A stretch of DNA of 48,665 bases, from contig JAFGIA010000308.1 in the NCBI GenBank assembly GCA_016929795.1, positions 1 through 48,665 of the forward strand, written 5' to 3'. Every line of letters starts with the position of its first letter. Position 1 is the stretch's first letter. Position numbers and translations under genes: made by a program. This document shows, piece after piece, positions 41,670 through 48,665 of the stretch. Under the pieces are notes generated by a model, which saw only the letters and a list, made by a program, of their open reading frames with translations, searched no databases and was not told where the DNA came from. This DNA comes from Anaerolineae bacterium (lineage in GTDB: Bacteria > Chloroflexota > Anaerolineae > JAAYZQ01).

Positions 41670-44600
41670 TTATGGAGTGGAGATGTTCCGCACCACGAGC
41701 GGCAGGTAGATCCTGAGCAGCTCCAAGAGATAGCGCACGCCGCTCTGGACGCCATCCAGGGTGACCGGCTGCCCGTTGCCATAGGGCAGCACGTCCAGGT
41801 GCGTCTCGGCGCCGATCAGGCCGGGATCGCCGGCCGCCTCAATACGCACAAAGAACTCGCGCGCCTCGCCGCCCGCCAGCCACACCTCATCAGCGGGCTC
41901 CACAAGGCTGCGTGTGGCCACTTCCATCACCTGAAAGTGCATGCCCGCCAGCCCGACGGGAACCAGGTGGAAGAAGAAGGGCATCGGATCGGGACCTGGG
42001 TTTTTGAGCACAAAGGGCGGCAGGTCGAACTGGCCGCCTGGCACCTGGATGACACCGAGTGGGAAGCGCACCAGGTCGACGTTGCGCTGCGTAAAGATGT
42101 CGTGATAGCCATCCTGGTGGATCTGCACCCGCAGGCAGCGGTGGAGCGTGCCACCGGCGGCCGGCGTCCACGGCACGCAGATGATCAGCTTGCCGTTCGC
42201 CGGGATGACCGAACCGGCGACGTTGGCAAAATTGGTGAACCAGATCCCTGCACCAAAGTCAGCCTCGGCAAAAGTCACATCCACCACCTGGTCCACAGGC
42301 GTCGGGTTGACCAGCTCGACGCACACCTGCGCCGGCTGGCCCGCGACGGGCGGATCGGGGGTGACTGTGATCTCGCGCTCGGCCCAGGGCGGCTCGTCGA
42401 TGGGGGGCGCCGTGGGCGGCCTGTCGATTTTACGCACCCCGCCGATCAGCCGGCCATTGATGTAGGCCAGCAGATCGATGTGGCAGTCCGTGCCGAGCAG
42501 ACCGGGCGGCGGGATGACGGTCAGCACTACCGTGCGCACATCGGTGCCGTCCGGGCCGACCGCATACAACACCGTAGGCGATACCCACGCAGTCCAGCCG
42601 AGGCAGGTGTTATCGACCACCAGGTCGATATCCGCCATGGCGGCCGTGGGGTTGGCGACGGCGATCGGCACCTCCTCGGGTACTTCTGGCTCCAGCAGCT
42701 CGGCGACGTCCAGATTGCGCCGGCTGATCGTCTCGTAGCCATTGGGCATCGACAGCTTGACGGCCAGGCAGTGGTGACCCGAGGCGGGAGGCAGGAACTG
42801 GATGCAGACGACTACCGTGCTGTACGCGGGCAGGATCACCGTCTGTGGGTTGGGCGCGCCTGTGGTCGGGATCGTGGTGAAGGGCAGGCCGATGCCAAAG
42901 TTCGACATCATGAACTCGACCGTCACCGCCTGGTCCACGCCGGTGTTGTTTTCGAGCAGGACGCACACCTCCGCCACTTCGCCTGCCACCACAGGATAGG
43001 GGTTGACGCGGATCTCTTTTTCGGCAAAGGGACGCTCGCCCGGTGGTCCCAGCGGAATGAGCGGCTCGTCGATTTTGCGAATGCCGCCCAGGAGGCGGAC
43101 CAGGTTGCCCGCCGCGTCGACGACCCAGGCCTCGATGTCGATCGTGCAGCCGGAGCCGAGCACAAACCCCGGCGGCGGCGTCACCTCCACAGTGACGACC
43201 TGCTCTGTGTCTGGCGCCAGCGAGAAGGTGTTGGGGTTGACGCTCACCATCCAGCCGGGGCAGTTGTTACGCACCACCATCTGCACGTCGACAGGGTCGG
43301 GCAGGTTGTTGCCCACTGGGAACTCGAACGCAGATGGCTCGCCGGGCACGAGCACCTCGCTCACGTCGAGGTTGCGCTGGCTGCGGATCAGCTCGAACTG
43401 CTGGTTGACATCGGACACGACCACCTGGACGCACTGGTGCCCAGGCGTGGCCGGCACCCATTGGATGCAGACGGTCACGCTCCCGTGGGGGGGAATGTCG
43501 ACCACACGCGGATTGCCAGGGGCGACGATCGGGGTGAAGGGCAGGCCGATGCCGAAATTGGCCAACTCGAACACCACTTCGACGGTCTGCATCTGCGCGC
43601 TGGTGTTCACGATCGTGGTACAGAGCATCGTCGGCTGCCCCACCACGAGGGGGTAGGGGCGCACCGTGATCTCACTCTCGGCATAGGGCGGGTCGTCGGT
43701 GGGGAACTCGACGGGCCGGCAGATGATGTCGGTCACCGCTGGATTCGATATCTGGACGACGTAGGGGAGCGAAGCCGACAAGCTGGCAATGTCCTCGACC
43801 ACCCCCTGCCGCCTGCACACGTCGTGCGCGACCATGGCCTGGAACTCGACGGAGCCCGAGGTGCTGACGTCGCCCAGCTTCCAGGTCAGGACACCGCCTG
43901 AGAAGATCGCCGGGGGGCTAGCACTGCCAGGCAGGTAGATCAGATCGGGCGGCAGGGCATCATAGATAGTCAAATCCTGGTACACGACGCCGGCGGGCAA
44001 AAAGTAGTCGATGCGATAGTTCAGAATGTCTCCAGGGTCCGCGATTGAGGCGCTGACGCTCTTTTCTATGCCCACCTGGCAGCCTGTCTCTGACAGCGCG
44101 ATCACGATCAGATCACTAAAATCGACGTCAAAGTGAGGTGGGAGCTGGTCGTCGAAAGGCGGGTTCTCGGAGTAGAGGCGAAACCCCGCACTTACGTACG
44201 CGCCCGGGCCGGCCCTGATTTCATCCAGCGGGATGGCAAGCTCCCAGGTACGGTGGGGCACCGGCGAGGCAAAGGTTGGCCCGATCCCCACTCCGAGGAG
44301 TGCAGTCGAGGGACCGAGCGGGGTGAACGTGGCTGGCCCCAGATAATGCTGCATGCCAAGCTGGTACGGAAGCGAGGGAAAGAGATTGTAGTTCAGGTCC
44401 AACTGGGGCGTGATCAGGGCATCGAGGTTGACGTCGAAGGTGAGCCAGAAAAAGTCGCCCCAGGGTGGATCCCCCAGCGGAGGATCGTCGACGGTGTCAC
44501 CCACGACGTCGAACAGGAAGTAGAGATAGTCGCCGTCGTTCATAAAGCGGATCTGGCCATGCGCTGTGTCCAGCGACGGTGCGGCCCCCCACTCATGGAA

Positions 44601-44774
44601 GGGAGCAGAGCCGTCAATGACCGGCGGGGTGCAGGCCCACGGACTGTAGGCATCGGGCGGCTGGGCGGGCGCTGCGACAGAAGCCGAGGTCGCTCCAGGT
44701 GTAAGCGGGGCGAGCAGGGCGAACAGAAGAAACAGACCGAACGTGACACGTAACAGAGTGGCTTTGCCCATCAT
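41670..44774 (-). CDS. large secreted protein with CBM9-like, DUF11-like and three repeated ~200-residue modules
   Basis: The protein has 1034 residues. The start is fixed by AAAGGAGG six bases before the ATG at 44774; a signal peptide follows (LLRVTFGLFLLFALLAPLT). Residues about 35-220 resemble a CBM9-like/DOMON-type domain (PPVIDGSAPFHEWGAAPSLD, WLTFDVNLDALITPQ). Residues about 225-340 are DUF11-like (SVSASIADPGDILNYRIDYF). Then come three related modules, each starting PYAESEITVRPYPLVVGQP-like (also PFAEKEIRVNPYPVVAGEV and PWAEREITVTPDPPVAGQP) and containing NFGIGLPFT and RNLDV-type blocks. It ends LRIYLPLVVRNISTP, a YLP-type C-terminus. A structural or adhesive surface protein is likely; no enzyme motif is seen. 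Confidence 0.85.
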   Translation of the reverse strand: MMGKATLLRVTFGLFLLFALLAPLTPGATSASVAAPAQPPDAYSPWACTPPVIDGSAPFHEWGAAPSLDTAHGQIRFMNDGDYLYFLFDVVGDTVDDPPLGDPPWGDFFWLTFDVNLDALITPQLDLNYNLFPSLPYQLGMQHYLGPATFTPLGPSTALLGVGIGPTFASPVPHRTWELAIPLDEIRAGPGAYVSAGFRLYSENPPFDDQLPPHFDVDFSDLIVIALSETGCQVGIEKSVSASIADPGDILNYRIDYFLPAGVVYQDLTIYDALPPDLIYLPGSASPPAIFSGGVLTWKLGDVSTSGSVEFQAMVAHDVCRRQGVVEDIASLSASLPYVVQISNPAVTDIICRPVEFPTDDPPYAESEITVRPYPLVVGQPTMLCTTIVNTSAQMQTVEVVFELANFGIGLPFTPIVAPGNPRVVDIPPHGSVTVCIQWVPATPGHQCVQVVVSDVNQQFELIRSQRNLDVSEVLVPGEPSAFEFPVGNNLPDPVDVQMVVRNNCPGWMVSVNPNTFSLAPDTEQVVTVEVTPPPGFVLGSGCTIDIEAWVVDAAGNLVRLLGGIRKIDEPLIPLGPPGERPFAEKEIRVNPYPVVAGEVAEVCVLLENNTGVDQAVTVEFMMSNFGIGLPFTTIPTTGAPNPQTVILPAYSTVVVCIQFLPPASGHHCLAVKLSMPNGYETISRRNLDVAELLEPEVPEEVPIAVANPTAAMADIDLVVDNTCLGWTAWVSPTVLYAVGPDGTDVRTVVLTVIPPPGLLGTDCHIDLLAYINGRLIGGVRKIDRPPTAPPIDEPPWAEREITVTPDPPVAGQPAQVCVELVNPTPVDQVVDVTFAEADFGAGIWFTNFANVAGSVIPANGKLIICVPWTPAAGGTLHRCLRVQIHQDGYHDIFTQRNVDLVRFPLGVIQVPGGQFDLPPFVLKNPGPDPMPFFFHLVPVGLAGMHFQVMEVATRSLVEPADEVWLAGGEAREFFVRIEAAGDPGLIGAETHLDVLPYGNGQPVTLDGVQSGVRYLLELLRIYLPLVVRNISTP

Positions 44775-44803
44775 GTTAGCCTCCTTTGGGCGAAGAGAAC
44801 CAA

Positions 44804-44828
44804 GCCTGGTGACCAGTTGCCACCAGGC
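44804..44828 (-). promoter_or_regulatory. hairpin in a long 5' leader
   Basis: GCCTGGTG (44804-44811) and CACCAGGC (44821-44828) are perfect complements with a 9-nt loop, about 30 nt upstream of the start codon. The leader runs from about 44968 to 44775, near 190 nt, unusually long for this window. I recognise no known riboswitch in it. Confidence 0.45.
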
Positions 44829-44974
44829 AGCCGCCAACGTGCCGCACGAATTGTGGTGCCAGGGGACCACTCCTCTCTCCTCATTGAGGGACACGCCAGA
44901 CAACAAGGCCGGCGCAGAACTACAAGCCAGGCGATGAGAGAAAGTGGGTAACAACTGAAGACGCCGGCACGCTG

Positions 44975-45003
44975 ATTATACCACACTTTGTCCTGGAATT
45001 CAA
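44975..45003 (-). promoter_or_regulatory. promoter of the large repeat-containing secreted protein
   Basis: On the minus strand TTGAAT (45003-44998), a 17-bp spacer and TATAAT (44980-44975). Confidence 0.75.
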
Positions 45004-45081
45004 GTACGAATTTCGAACATGTACGAATTTCGAACACCGAGCCTGCCACTACCTTGGATCACGCGCCCCAACGACGGGCCT

Positions 45082-45126
45082 GGGAGATTGCTTCGGCCCA
45101 AACGACGGGCCTCGCAATGGCACTTT
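45082..45126. repeat. short relative of the element at 9485-9586
   Basis: The sequence from GGGAGATTGCTTCGG to CTCGCAATGGCACTTT matches 9543-9590 except for three missing bases and one substitution. It is the right half of the larger element and lies upstream of the mazG-like promoter. The rest of 45004-45127 holds nothing I can identify. Confidence 0.8.
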
Positions 45127-45127
45127 C

Positions 45128-45157
45128 TTAGGAGGGTGCCGTCGTTTATGTTATAAT
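45128..45157 (+). promoter_or_regulatory. promoter of the MazG-like gene
   Basis: A perfect TATAAT (45152-45157) with a weak TTAGGA 18 bp upstream. TAGGAGG follows, eight bases before the ATG at 45188. Confidence 0.6.
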
Positions 45158-45187
45158 GCGCTCTACACTGACCGTAGGAGGACAGAC

Positions 45188-45517
45188 ATGGGAGACAAGA
45201 CGATGCAAGCATTCCAGGCCGAGATCGACGCGTGGGTGACGGGACCCGGCGCTGGCTACTGGACACCACACCAGAACGTGGCGCGCATCGCCGAAGAGGT
45301 GGGCGAGCTGGCGCGCCTGGTAAACCACCTCTTTGGGCCAAAGCCGAAAAAGGCGGACGAGGCGAAACAGGAGCTGGGTGAGGAGCTGGCAGACATTGTG
45401 TTCGCCGTGATCTGCCTGGCCAACTCGGAAGGGATCGACCTGGGCGAGCGACTCGAAGCGGTCATTGCCAAGGTGTGGGCCCGGGACCGCGAGCGATATA
45501 TGACCAGGGACGCATAG
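45188..45517 (+). CDS. MazG-like nucleotide pyrophosphohydrolase
   Basis: The protein has 109 residues, the size of a single-domain MazG/dCTPase-like all-alpha NTP pyrophosphatase. The magnesium-binding acidic residues fall in IAEEVGEL (Glu36, Glu37, Glu40) and EELADIVF (Glu66, Asp69), and ICLANSEGIDL is typical of the third helix. It would hydrolyse unwanted nucleoside triphosphates to monophosphates and pyrophosphate in the cytoplasm. A strong TAGGAGG precedes the ATG and it has its own promoter. Substrate preference is unknown. Confidence 0.93.
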   Translation: MGDKTMQAFQAEIDAWVTGPGAGYWTPHQNVARIAEEVGELARLVNHLFGPKPKKADEAKQELGEELADIVFAVICLANSEGIDLGERLEAVIAKVWARDRERYMTRDA

Positions 45518-45524
45518 GCCGAAC

Positions 45525-45553
45525 TTGCCGCTGGGGCGCTTTTGCAGTATAAT
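45525..45553 (+). promoter_or_regulatory. promoter of the small membrane protein gene
   Basis: TTGCCG (45525-45530), a 17-bp spacer and TATAAT (45548-45553). GAGGAGG (45592-45598) precedes the ATG at 45605. Confidence 0.75.
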
Positions 45554-45604
45554 GGGGTCACGTACCGTGCCCGAGAAGCAAGTGATCGAGAGGAGGGACT
45601 TCTG

Positions 45605-45964
45605 ATGGACCGACGCTTCACCGCGCTGCGCGTTATCGGCACCGTGTTCAAGATCCTGGGCTGGATCTCACTCATCCTGGGGTTGTTGGGGGCGATCCTG
45701 GCACTTGTCGCCGGCTTGACGATGGGGGGGCAGGAATGGTTCGGCCTAGACCTGGGCGGCCCATTAGCAGCGATTGCCGCGTTCATTGTCGCCCTGATCA
45801 TCTCGATTTTCAACTTTTTGGCGCTGTACGCCGTGGGCGACGCGATCTATCTGGCCCTGGCCATCGAAGAGAACACGCGGCGGACCGCCTACATGATGCA
45901 GCAGCAGTACATGGCCTACCAGCAACCGTACCCGTCACCGGCCGACGTGTACGACGAGGGTTAG
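45605..45964 (+). CDS. small membrane protein, unknown function
   Basis: The 119-residue protein has two hydrophobic segments: FKILGWISLILGLLGAILALVAG near the N-terminus and IAAFIVALIISIFNFLALYAVGD in the middle, followed by an amphipathic AIEENTRRTAYMMQQQY and a Tyr/Pro/Gln tail. I do not recognise a named family. It has its own promoter and a strong ribosome-binding site, so it is a real gene. The soluble C-terminus could contact cytoplasmic partners. Confidence 0.85.
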   Translation: MDRRFTALRVIGTVFKILGWISLILGLLGAILALVAGLTMGGQEWFGLDLGGPLAAIAAFIVALIISIFNFLALYAVGDAIYLALAIEENTRRTAYMMQQQYMAYQQPYPSPADVYDEG

Positions 45965-45989
45965 GCACAAACACCAACAAACATAGTCC

Positions 45990-47013
45990 ATGCTGCGCCA
46001 CCGCCTCAGCCCTCTGACCGTCTACCTGGTGCTGGTAGGCGGCTCATCCCTCCTCTTTTCTCTCATTTTCACCGTTGATATCATCTACCATGTCACGGTG
46101 GTCGAGCTCAGCCCACTCCAGCTCGTGCTCGTAGGCACCACGCTCGAAGCGAGCGTCTTTCTCTTCGCAGCACGCAGGCGACGCCTTTTTGCAGGGTGCG
46201 CAAGCGGCGCAGATTGCAAGGCTGGTCGCCATTCCCCTTGGCATTGCCATCGGCAGCGCCGACGTGCGGCTGCCGATCGTGATTGGAGGCGCGCTGATGC
46301 TGGTGCTCGCCGGATTCCTAGCACTGACCATGACCGAGCATGGCTTTGCACCCACGCCGCGCGGCGAGCGCTCGACGTGGAGCATGATGCGCCAGACGCT
46401 GGCTGATACGCGCGCGCTCGTCGAGCGGCAGCCGGTTCTCCTGGTGTTGCTTGGCATCGGCCTCTTTTACGGCCTCTACAGCGAGGGGTTCGACCGGCTC
46501 TGGACGGCACACATGATCGAGAGTTTCGCGCCCCCCCTGGGCGGCACGCTGGGCCCTGTCGTCTGGCTCGGCACGTTGCGTGGGGTGCTTGCCATGTCGG
46601 CTGTTGTGGCGGTGGGCTTGGCGCGCCGGACCATCCATCCGAAGCAGTCCGCATCACTCGCGCGGGTACTGATGGGCATGGCGGCGGCGATCGTCACCTG
46701 CCTGGCACTCTTTGGGCTGACACGGTCGATCTGGGTTGCGGCCGCTGCGTGGTGGGCCATCGGCCTGCTGCGGAACGTGACCGGCCCGCTGCAAACGGCG
46801 TGGTACAACCGACGCATCGACGACCCCCAGGTACGCGCCACCCTCTTTTCTGTCAGTGGGCAAGTTGACGCGCTAGGCCAGATCGCCGGGGGGCCAGCGA
46901 TCGGCGCCGTTGGCAACGCCTCAATCCGCCTGGCGCTCGTCGTCTCCGCCGCCCTCCTCTCCCCGGCGATCCCCCTCTACATGCTGGCTGCCAGGAGAGA
47001 AAGCAACAACTGA
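45990..47013 (+). pseudogene. MFS transporter gene broken by internal deletion and frameshift
   Basis: The first frame (from ATG 45990) encodes a normal MFS start up to about 46165 (VYLVLVGGSSLLFSLIF, VGTTLEASVFLF) and then turns into Arg-rich nonsense. A second frame from about 46175 resumes with TPFLQGAQAAQIARLVAIPLG, normally found near helix 5, and continues through helices to the stop at 47013. About 80-100 residues, covering helices 2-4, are missing at the join. Unless the assembly is wrong here, the transporter is dead. No promoter is evident; it follows the small membrane protein by 25 bases. Confidence 0.8.
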
Positions 47014-47084
47014 CAGGCAACCATGTCGTTGCAGCCTGGCACCTTGGCGAGAGATCTGACTTGTTATATGTCGCCTGTCAGTTG
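47007..47084. repeat. 12-bp inverted repeat covering both convergent stop regions
   Basis: CAACTGACAGGC (47007-47018) and GCCTGTCAGTTG (47073-47084) are perfect complements 54 bases apart. Each lies in the last codons of one of the two convergent genes. GCAAC/GTTGC (47017-47021, 47028-47032) can form a smaller hairpin inside. It may be a bidirectional terminator. Confidence 0.55.
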
Positions 47085-48239
47085 CTCCGCATGCTCCCGG
47101 TCGTGATCGATATAGACGGAGAGCCAGTCGTAAGAGGTGCCTTCGTCTCCCCAGGGGAAGGGGAAGGAGCGCCACAGGTCGGCGGGGTCCATCGCGGTCA
47201 GCACCGTACGCAGGTCGCGGCGGGTGTCGACGAGGTCCTGCCAGAGCGATGGCCACGGCTGTTCGCGCCTGGCCTGCACCTCGGTCGCATTCCACACGTC
47301 GAGGCTGGCGATAAATTCGACGTCGGGCGGACGGCCGGCGGCCATGTCGCGCAGGCCGTCGACGCCGAATATCTCCCAGGCCACAATGTGGGCCAGCACG
47401 TCGTGCAGCGTCCAGTCGCCACACACCAGGCGTGAGGCGCGCTCGCCGGGTGGGATGAGGGCCACGGCCGAGAGAAGCGCGTCGCGTGCCGCGTCAAGCT
47501 CGGCGACGAGGGCGTCTCGGCGCAGGGCAAGGAGCTGGCGCACCTGGCGGGTATGCTCCAGCTCGTGCTCAAGGAAGCGCCGCAGCACCTTGCGGGCAGT
47601 CCACGCCTCGTCGGGATGGTTGGTCCAAGCCGTGGGGTAGAATACGCCTGCCAGCTCGGCGTCCGCCAGGTGGCGCAGGCGGTCGACGGCGGTGCGGCGC
47701 TCCATCTCCAGGAACTCGATCAGGGGCAGGGCCTCATCCGTGTCCCACTCGTGCGGCAGGGTGTCGGGCGGCACCAGGCGCGACACATACCACTGCTCGG
47801 CATCGCCCACGTGGCGCGCGATGCGCCGGATCGAAAAGGCACCGCCGCCAGGCTCCCAGTCGAGCACACCCTCGGGCAGGTGGGCGATCAGGGCGAGCAG
47901 GTCGGCGCGGGCATGCGCCATCAGCCGGAAGCGTTCCTCCATCTCGTCGCGCGTGAGCGGCACATGATCCGGGGAAAAGAGGGCGGCCGCGTCGCCCGGG
48001 TTGAACGGGCCAGTGCCGGTCACCTCCTCGACTACCGACAGATCGACAGTGGCATCGCCGGCAGGTGCCGGCTCGCCGTGACTGGCCAGCCAGGCGTGGT
48101 GCGCCGCGACGACGGCCGGCAGGTTCTCGAGGCACTCGGCCCGTCTGTTTGCACGGTGGATACAGCCCGTTAGTGACAGAACGTGAGCCATGCACAGGCC
48201 ATCGACCGCAGTCTCGAGATATACCCAGTATTCGACCAT
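47064..48239 (-). CDS. HicB-like domain fused to two DinB-like four-helix domains
   Basis: The protein has 391 residues. Residues 1-55 (EYWVYLETAVDGLCMAHVLS, LENLPAVVAAHHAWL) resemble the HicB antitoxin-type partial RNase H fold. Residues about 95-245 form one DinB/DUF664-like bundle with His-rich ends (RRIARHVGDAEQWYVSRL, FLEHELEHTRQVRQLLAL). Residues about 250-391 form a second one (LHDVLAHIVAWEIFG, VYIDHDREHAEQL). DinB-like bundles bind a metal through three His and include thiol-dependent transferases. The catalytic role here is unknown. No ribosome-binding site stands out before the ATG at 48239. The architecture is clear; function is not. Confidence 0.82.
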   Translation of the reverse strand: MVEYWVYLETAVDGLCMAHVLSLTGCIHRANRRAECLENLPAVVAAHHAWLASHGEPAPAGDATVDLSVVEEVTGTGPFNPGDAAALFSPDHVPLTRDEMEERFRLMAHARADLLALIAHLPEGVLDWEPGGGAFSIRRIARHVGDAEQWYVSRLVPPDTLPHEWDTDEALPLIEFLEMERRTAVDRLRHLADAELAGVFYPTAWTNHPDEAWTARKVLRRFLEHELEHTRQVRQLLALRRDALVAELDAARDALLSAVALIPPGERASRLVCGDWTLHDVLAHIVAWEIFGVDGLRDMAAGRPPDVEFIASLDVWNATEVQARREQPWPSLWQDLVDTRRDLRTVLTAMDPADLWRSFPFPWGDEGTSYDWLSVYIDHDREHAEQLTGDI

Positions 48240-48270
48240 TCAAAACCCGTGGTCTACACCTGAGCGCATC

Positions 48271-48665
48271 CTACCGCGCCGGTATCCACAGCTTCCACCC
48301 GGGCCTGATCAGCCTCGGATTCTCTATCACGTGAAAGCTTGGATCCTCGGCCGCCCGTTCGTTGGTGGCCTGGAAGATCAGCCGCCAGAGACTCCAGTCG
48401 CCATAGAAGCGCTCGGCGAGCGCGGCCAACGAGTCACCTGGCTGGACGATATACCCTTCTCCCGCGCCCGGTTCAGACGGGGTCACGGTGCCCTCAGCAG
48501 CCTCAGGCACGGCCAGCGCCAGGGCCGGGCTCTCGTTCACTGTCTCGCCCGCCTCGTCGACGGTGCGCGCGGTGAGCTGGTGGTCGCCCGGGTCGAGGGT
48601 GCCGTCCCACGACCAGGTGCCATCGGCGCCGACCACGACCTCGCCCAGGCTGGCGTCGCCGTCCC
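48271..48665 (-). CDS. LysM and Ig-like domain protein, C-terminal part
   Basis: The frame is open to the window edge, so the N-terminus is missing; 130 residues are visible. The first part (GADGTWSWDGTLDPGDHQLTARTVDEAG) is an Ig-like repeat of the type found in secreted bacterial proteins. After a Glu/Pro linker comes a LysM domain: YIVQPGDSLAALAERFYGDWSLWRLIFQATN, then IENPRLIRPGWKLWIPA, which ends the protein. LysM binds peptidoglycan, or helps as a generic spacer in cell-surface proteins. It should be extracytoplasmic. Confidence 0.92.
   Translation of the reverse strand, partial: DGDASLGEVVVGADGTWSWDGTLDPGDHQLTARTVDEAGETVNESPALALAVPEAAEGTVTPSEPGAGEGYIVQPGDSLAALAERFYGDWSLWRLIFQATNERAAEDPSFHVIENPRLIRPGWKLWIPAR

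Noticed and set aside
41799..43901. A 700-codon open frame opposite the large secreted repeat protein
   Set aside because: It is an antisense shadow: His/Arg/Asp-rich, with no family motifs, while the minus strand has a signal peptide, ribosome-binding site and promoter.

Overview
The window looks like a piece of a GC-rich Chloroflexota chromosome, probably of the Anaerolineae/Caldilineae type. This is an inference. It rests on textbook sigma70-like promoters ending in TATAAT, many GTG starts and GTGA/ATGA gene overlaps, large secreted proteins with Thr-Pro stalks and a YLP-type C-terminus, two-gene peptide permeases, and many short interspersed palindromes. I see no tRNA, rRNA, CRISPR array, prophage or insertion sequence with a transposase.

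Layout. 1-2824: the tail of a corrinoid-binding protein, a DapA-family aldolase/lyase and a saccharopine-dehydrogenase-like oxidoreductase, which may be one catabolic locus. 2898-5286: tilS, convergent with a GH16-like protein. 5343-5541: a block of palindromes and direct repeats ending in a strong promoter. 5549-16144: an envelope polysaccharide region with a G5/beta-propeller lipoprotein, a glycoside-hydrolase-like/O-antigen-ligase fusion, UDP-xylose synthase, a second O-antigen ligase, GtrA, a GT4 glycosyltransferase and a GT39/83-like membrane glycosyltransferase. 16156-20552: an orphan ChlI/BchI-like AAA+ ATPase with two membrane proteins and an alpha/beta hydrolase, partly translationally coupled. 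20598-21874: a tyrosine recombinase with its own promoter, a loxP-like inverted repeat over the transcription start, and a second inverted motif downstream. 22048-33969: a clostripain-like protease, a ketopantoate-reductase homologue, a giant glycosidase-like secreted protein, a TgpA-type transglutaminase and a Lon-like protease. 34007-39167: an MFS carrier divergent from a peptide ABC transporter (binding protein plus two permeases, no ATPase). 39230-44774, minus strand: three secreted or anchored proteins. 45188-48665: MazG-like pyrophosphohydrolase, a small membrane protein, a broken MFS gene, a HicB-like/DinB fusion and a LysM protein cut by the window edge.

The most interesting item is at 39230-40288. 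A 5'-nucleotidase-like lipoprotein is open in one frame except for a single TGA. That TGA falls where, from memory, relatives carry the second Cys of an EPCGC motif. A 7-bp hairpin with a GUU loop starts 13 nt after it and fits the published bacterial SECIS pattern. This is a candidate selenoprotein, although a nonsense mutation is not excluded. Other notable items are the loxP-like site at the recombinase promoter, a family of perfect palindromes with exactly 3-nt loops, an in-frame interspersed repeat inside the ligase fusion, and two apparently leaderless promoters.
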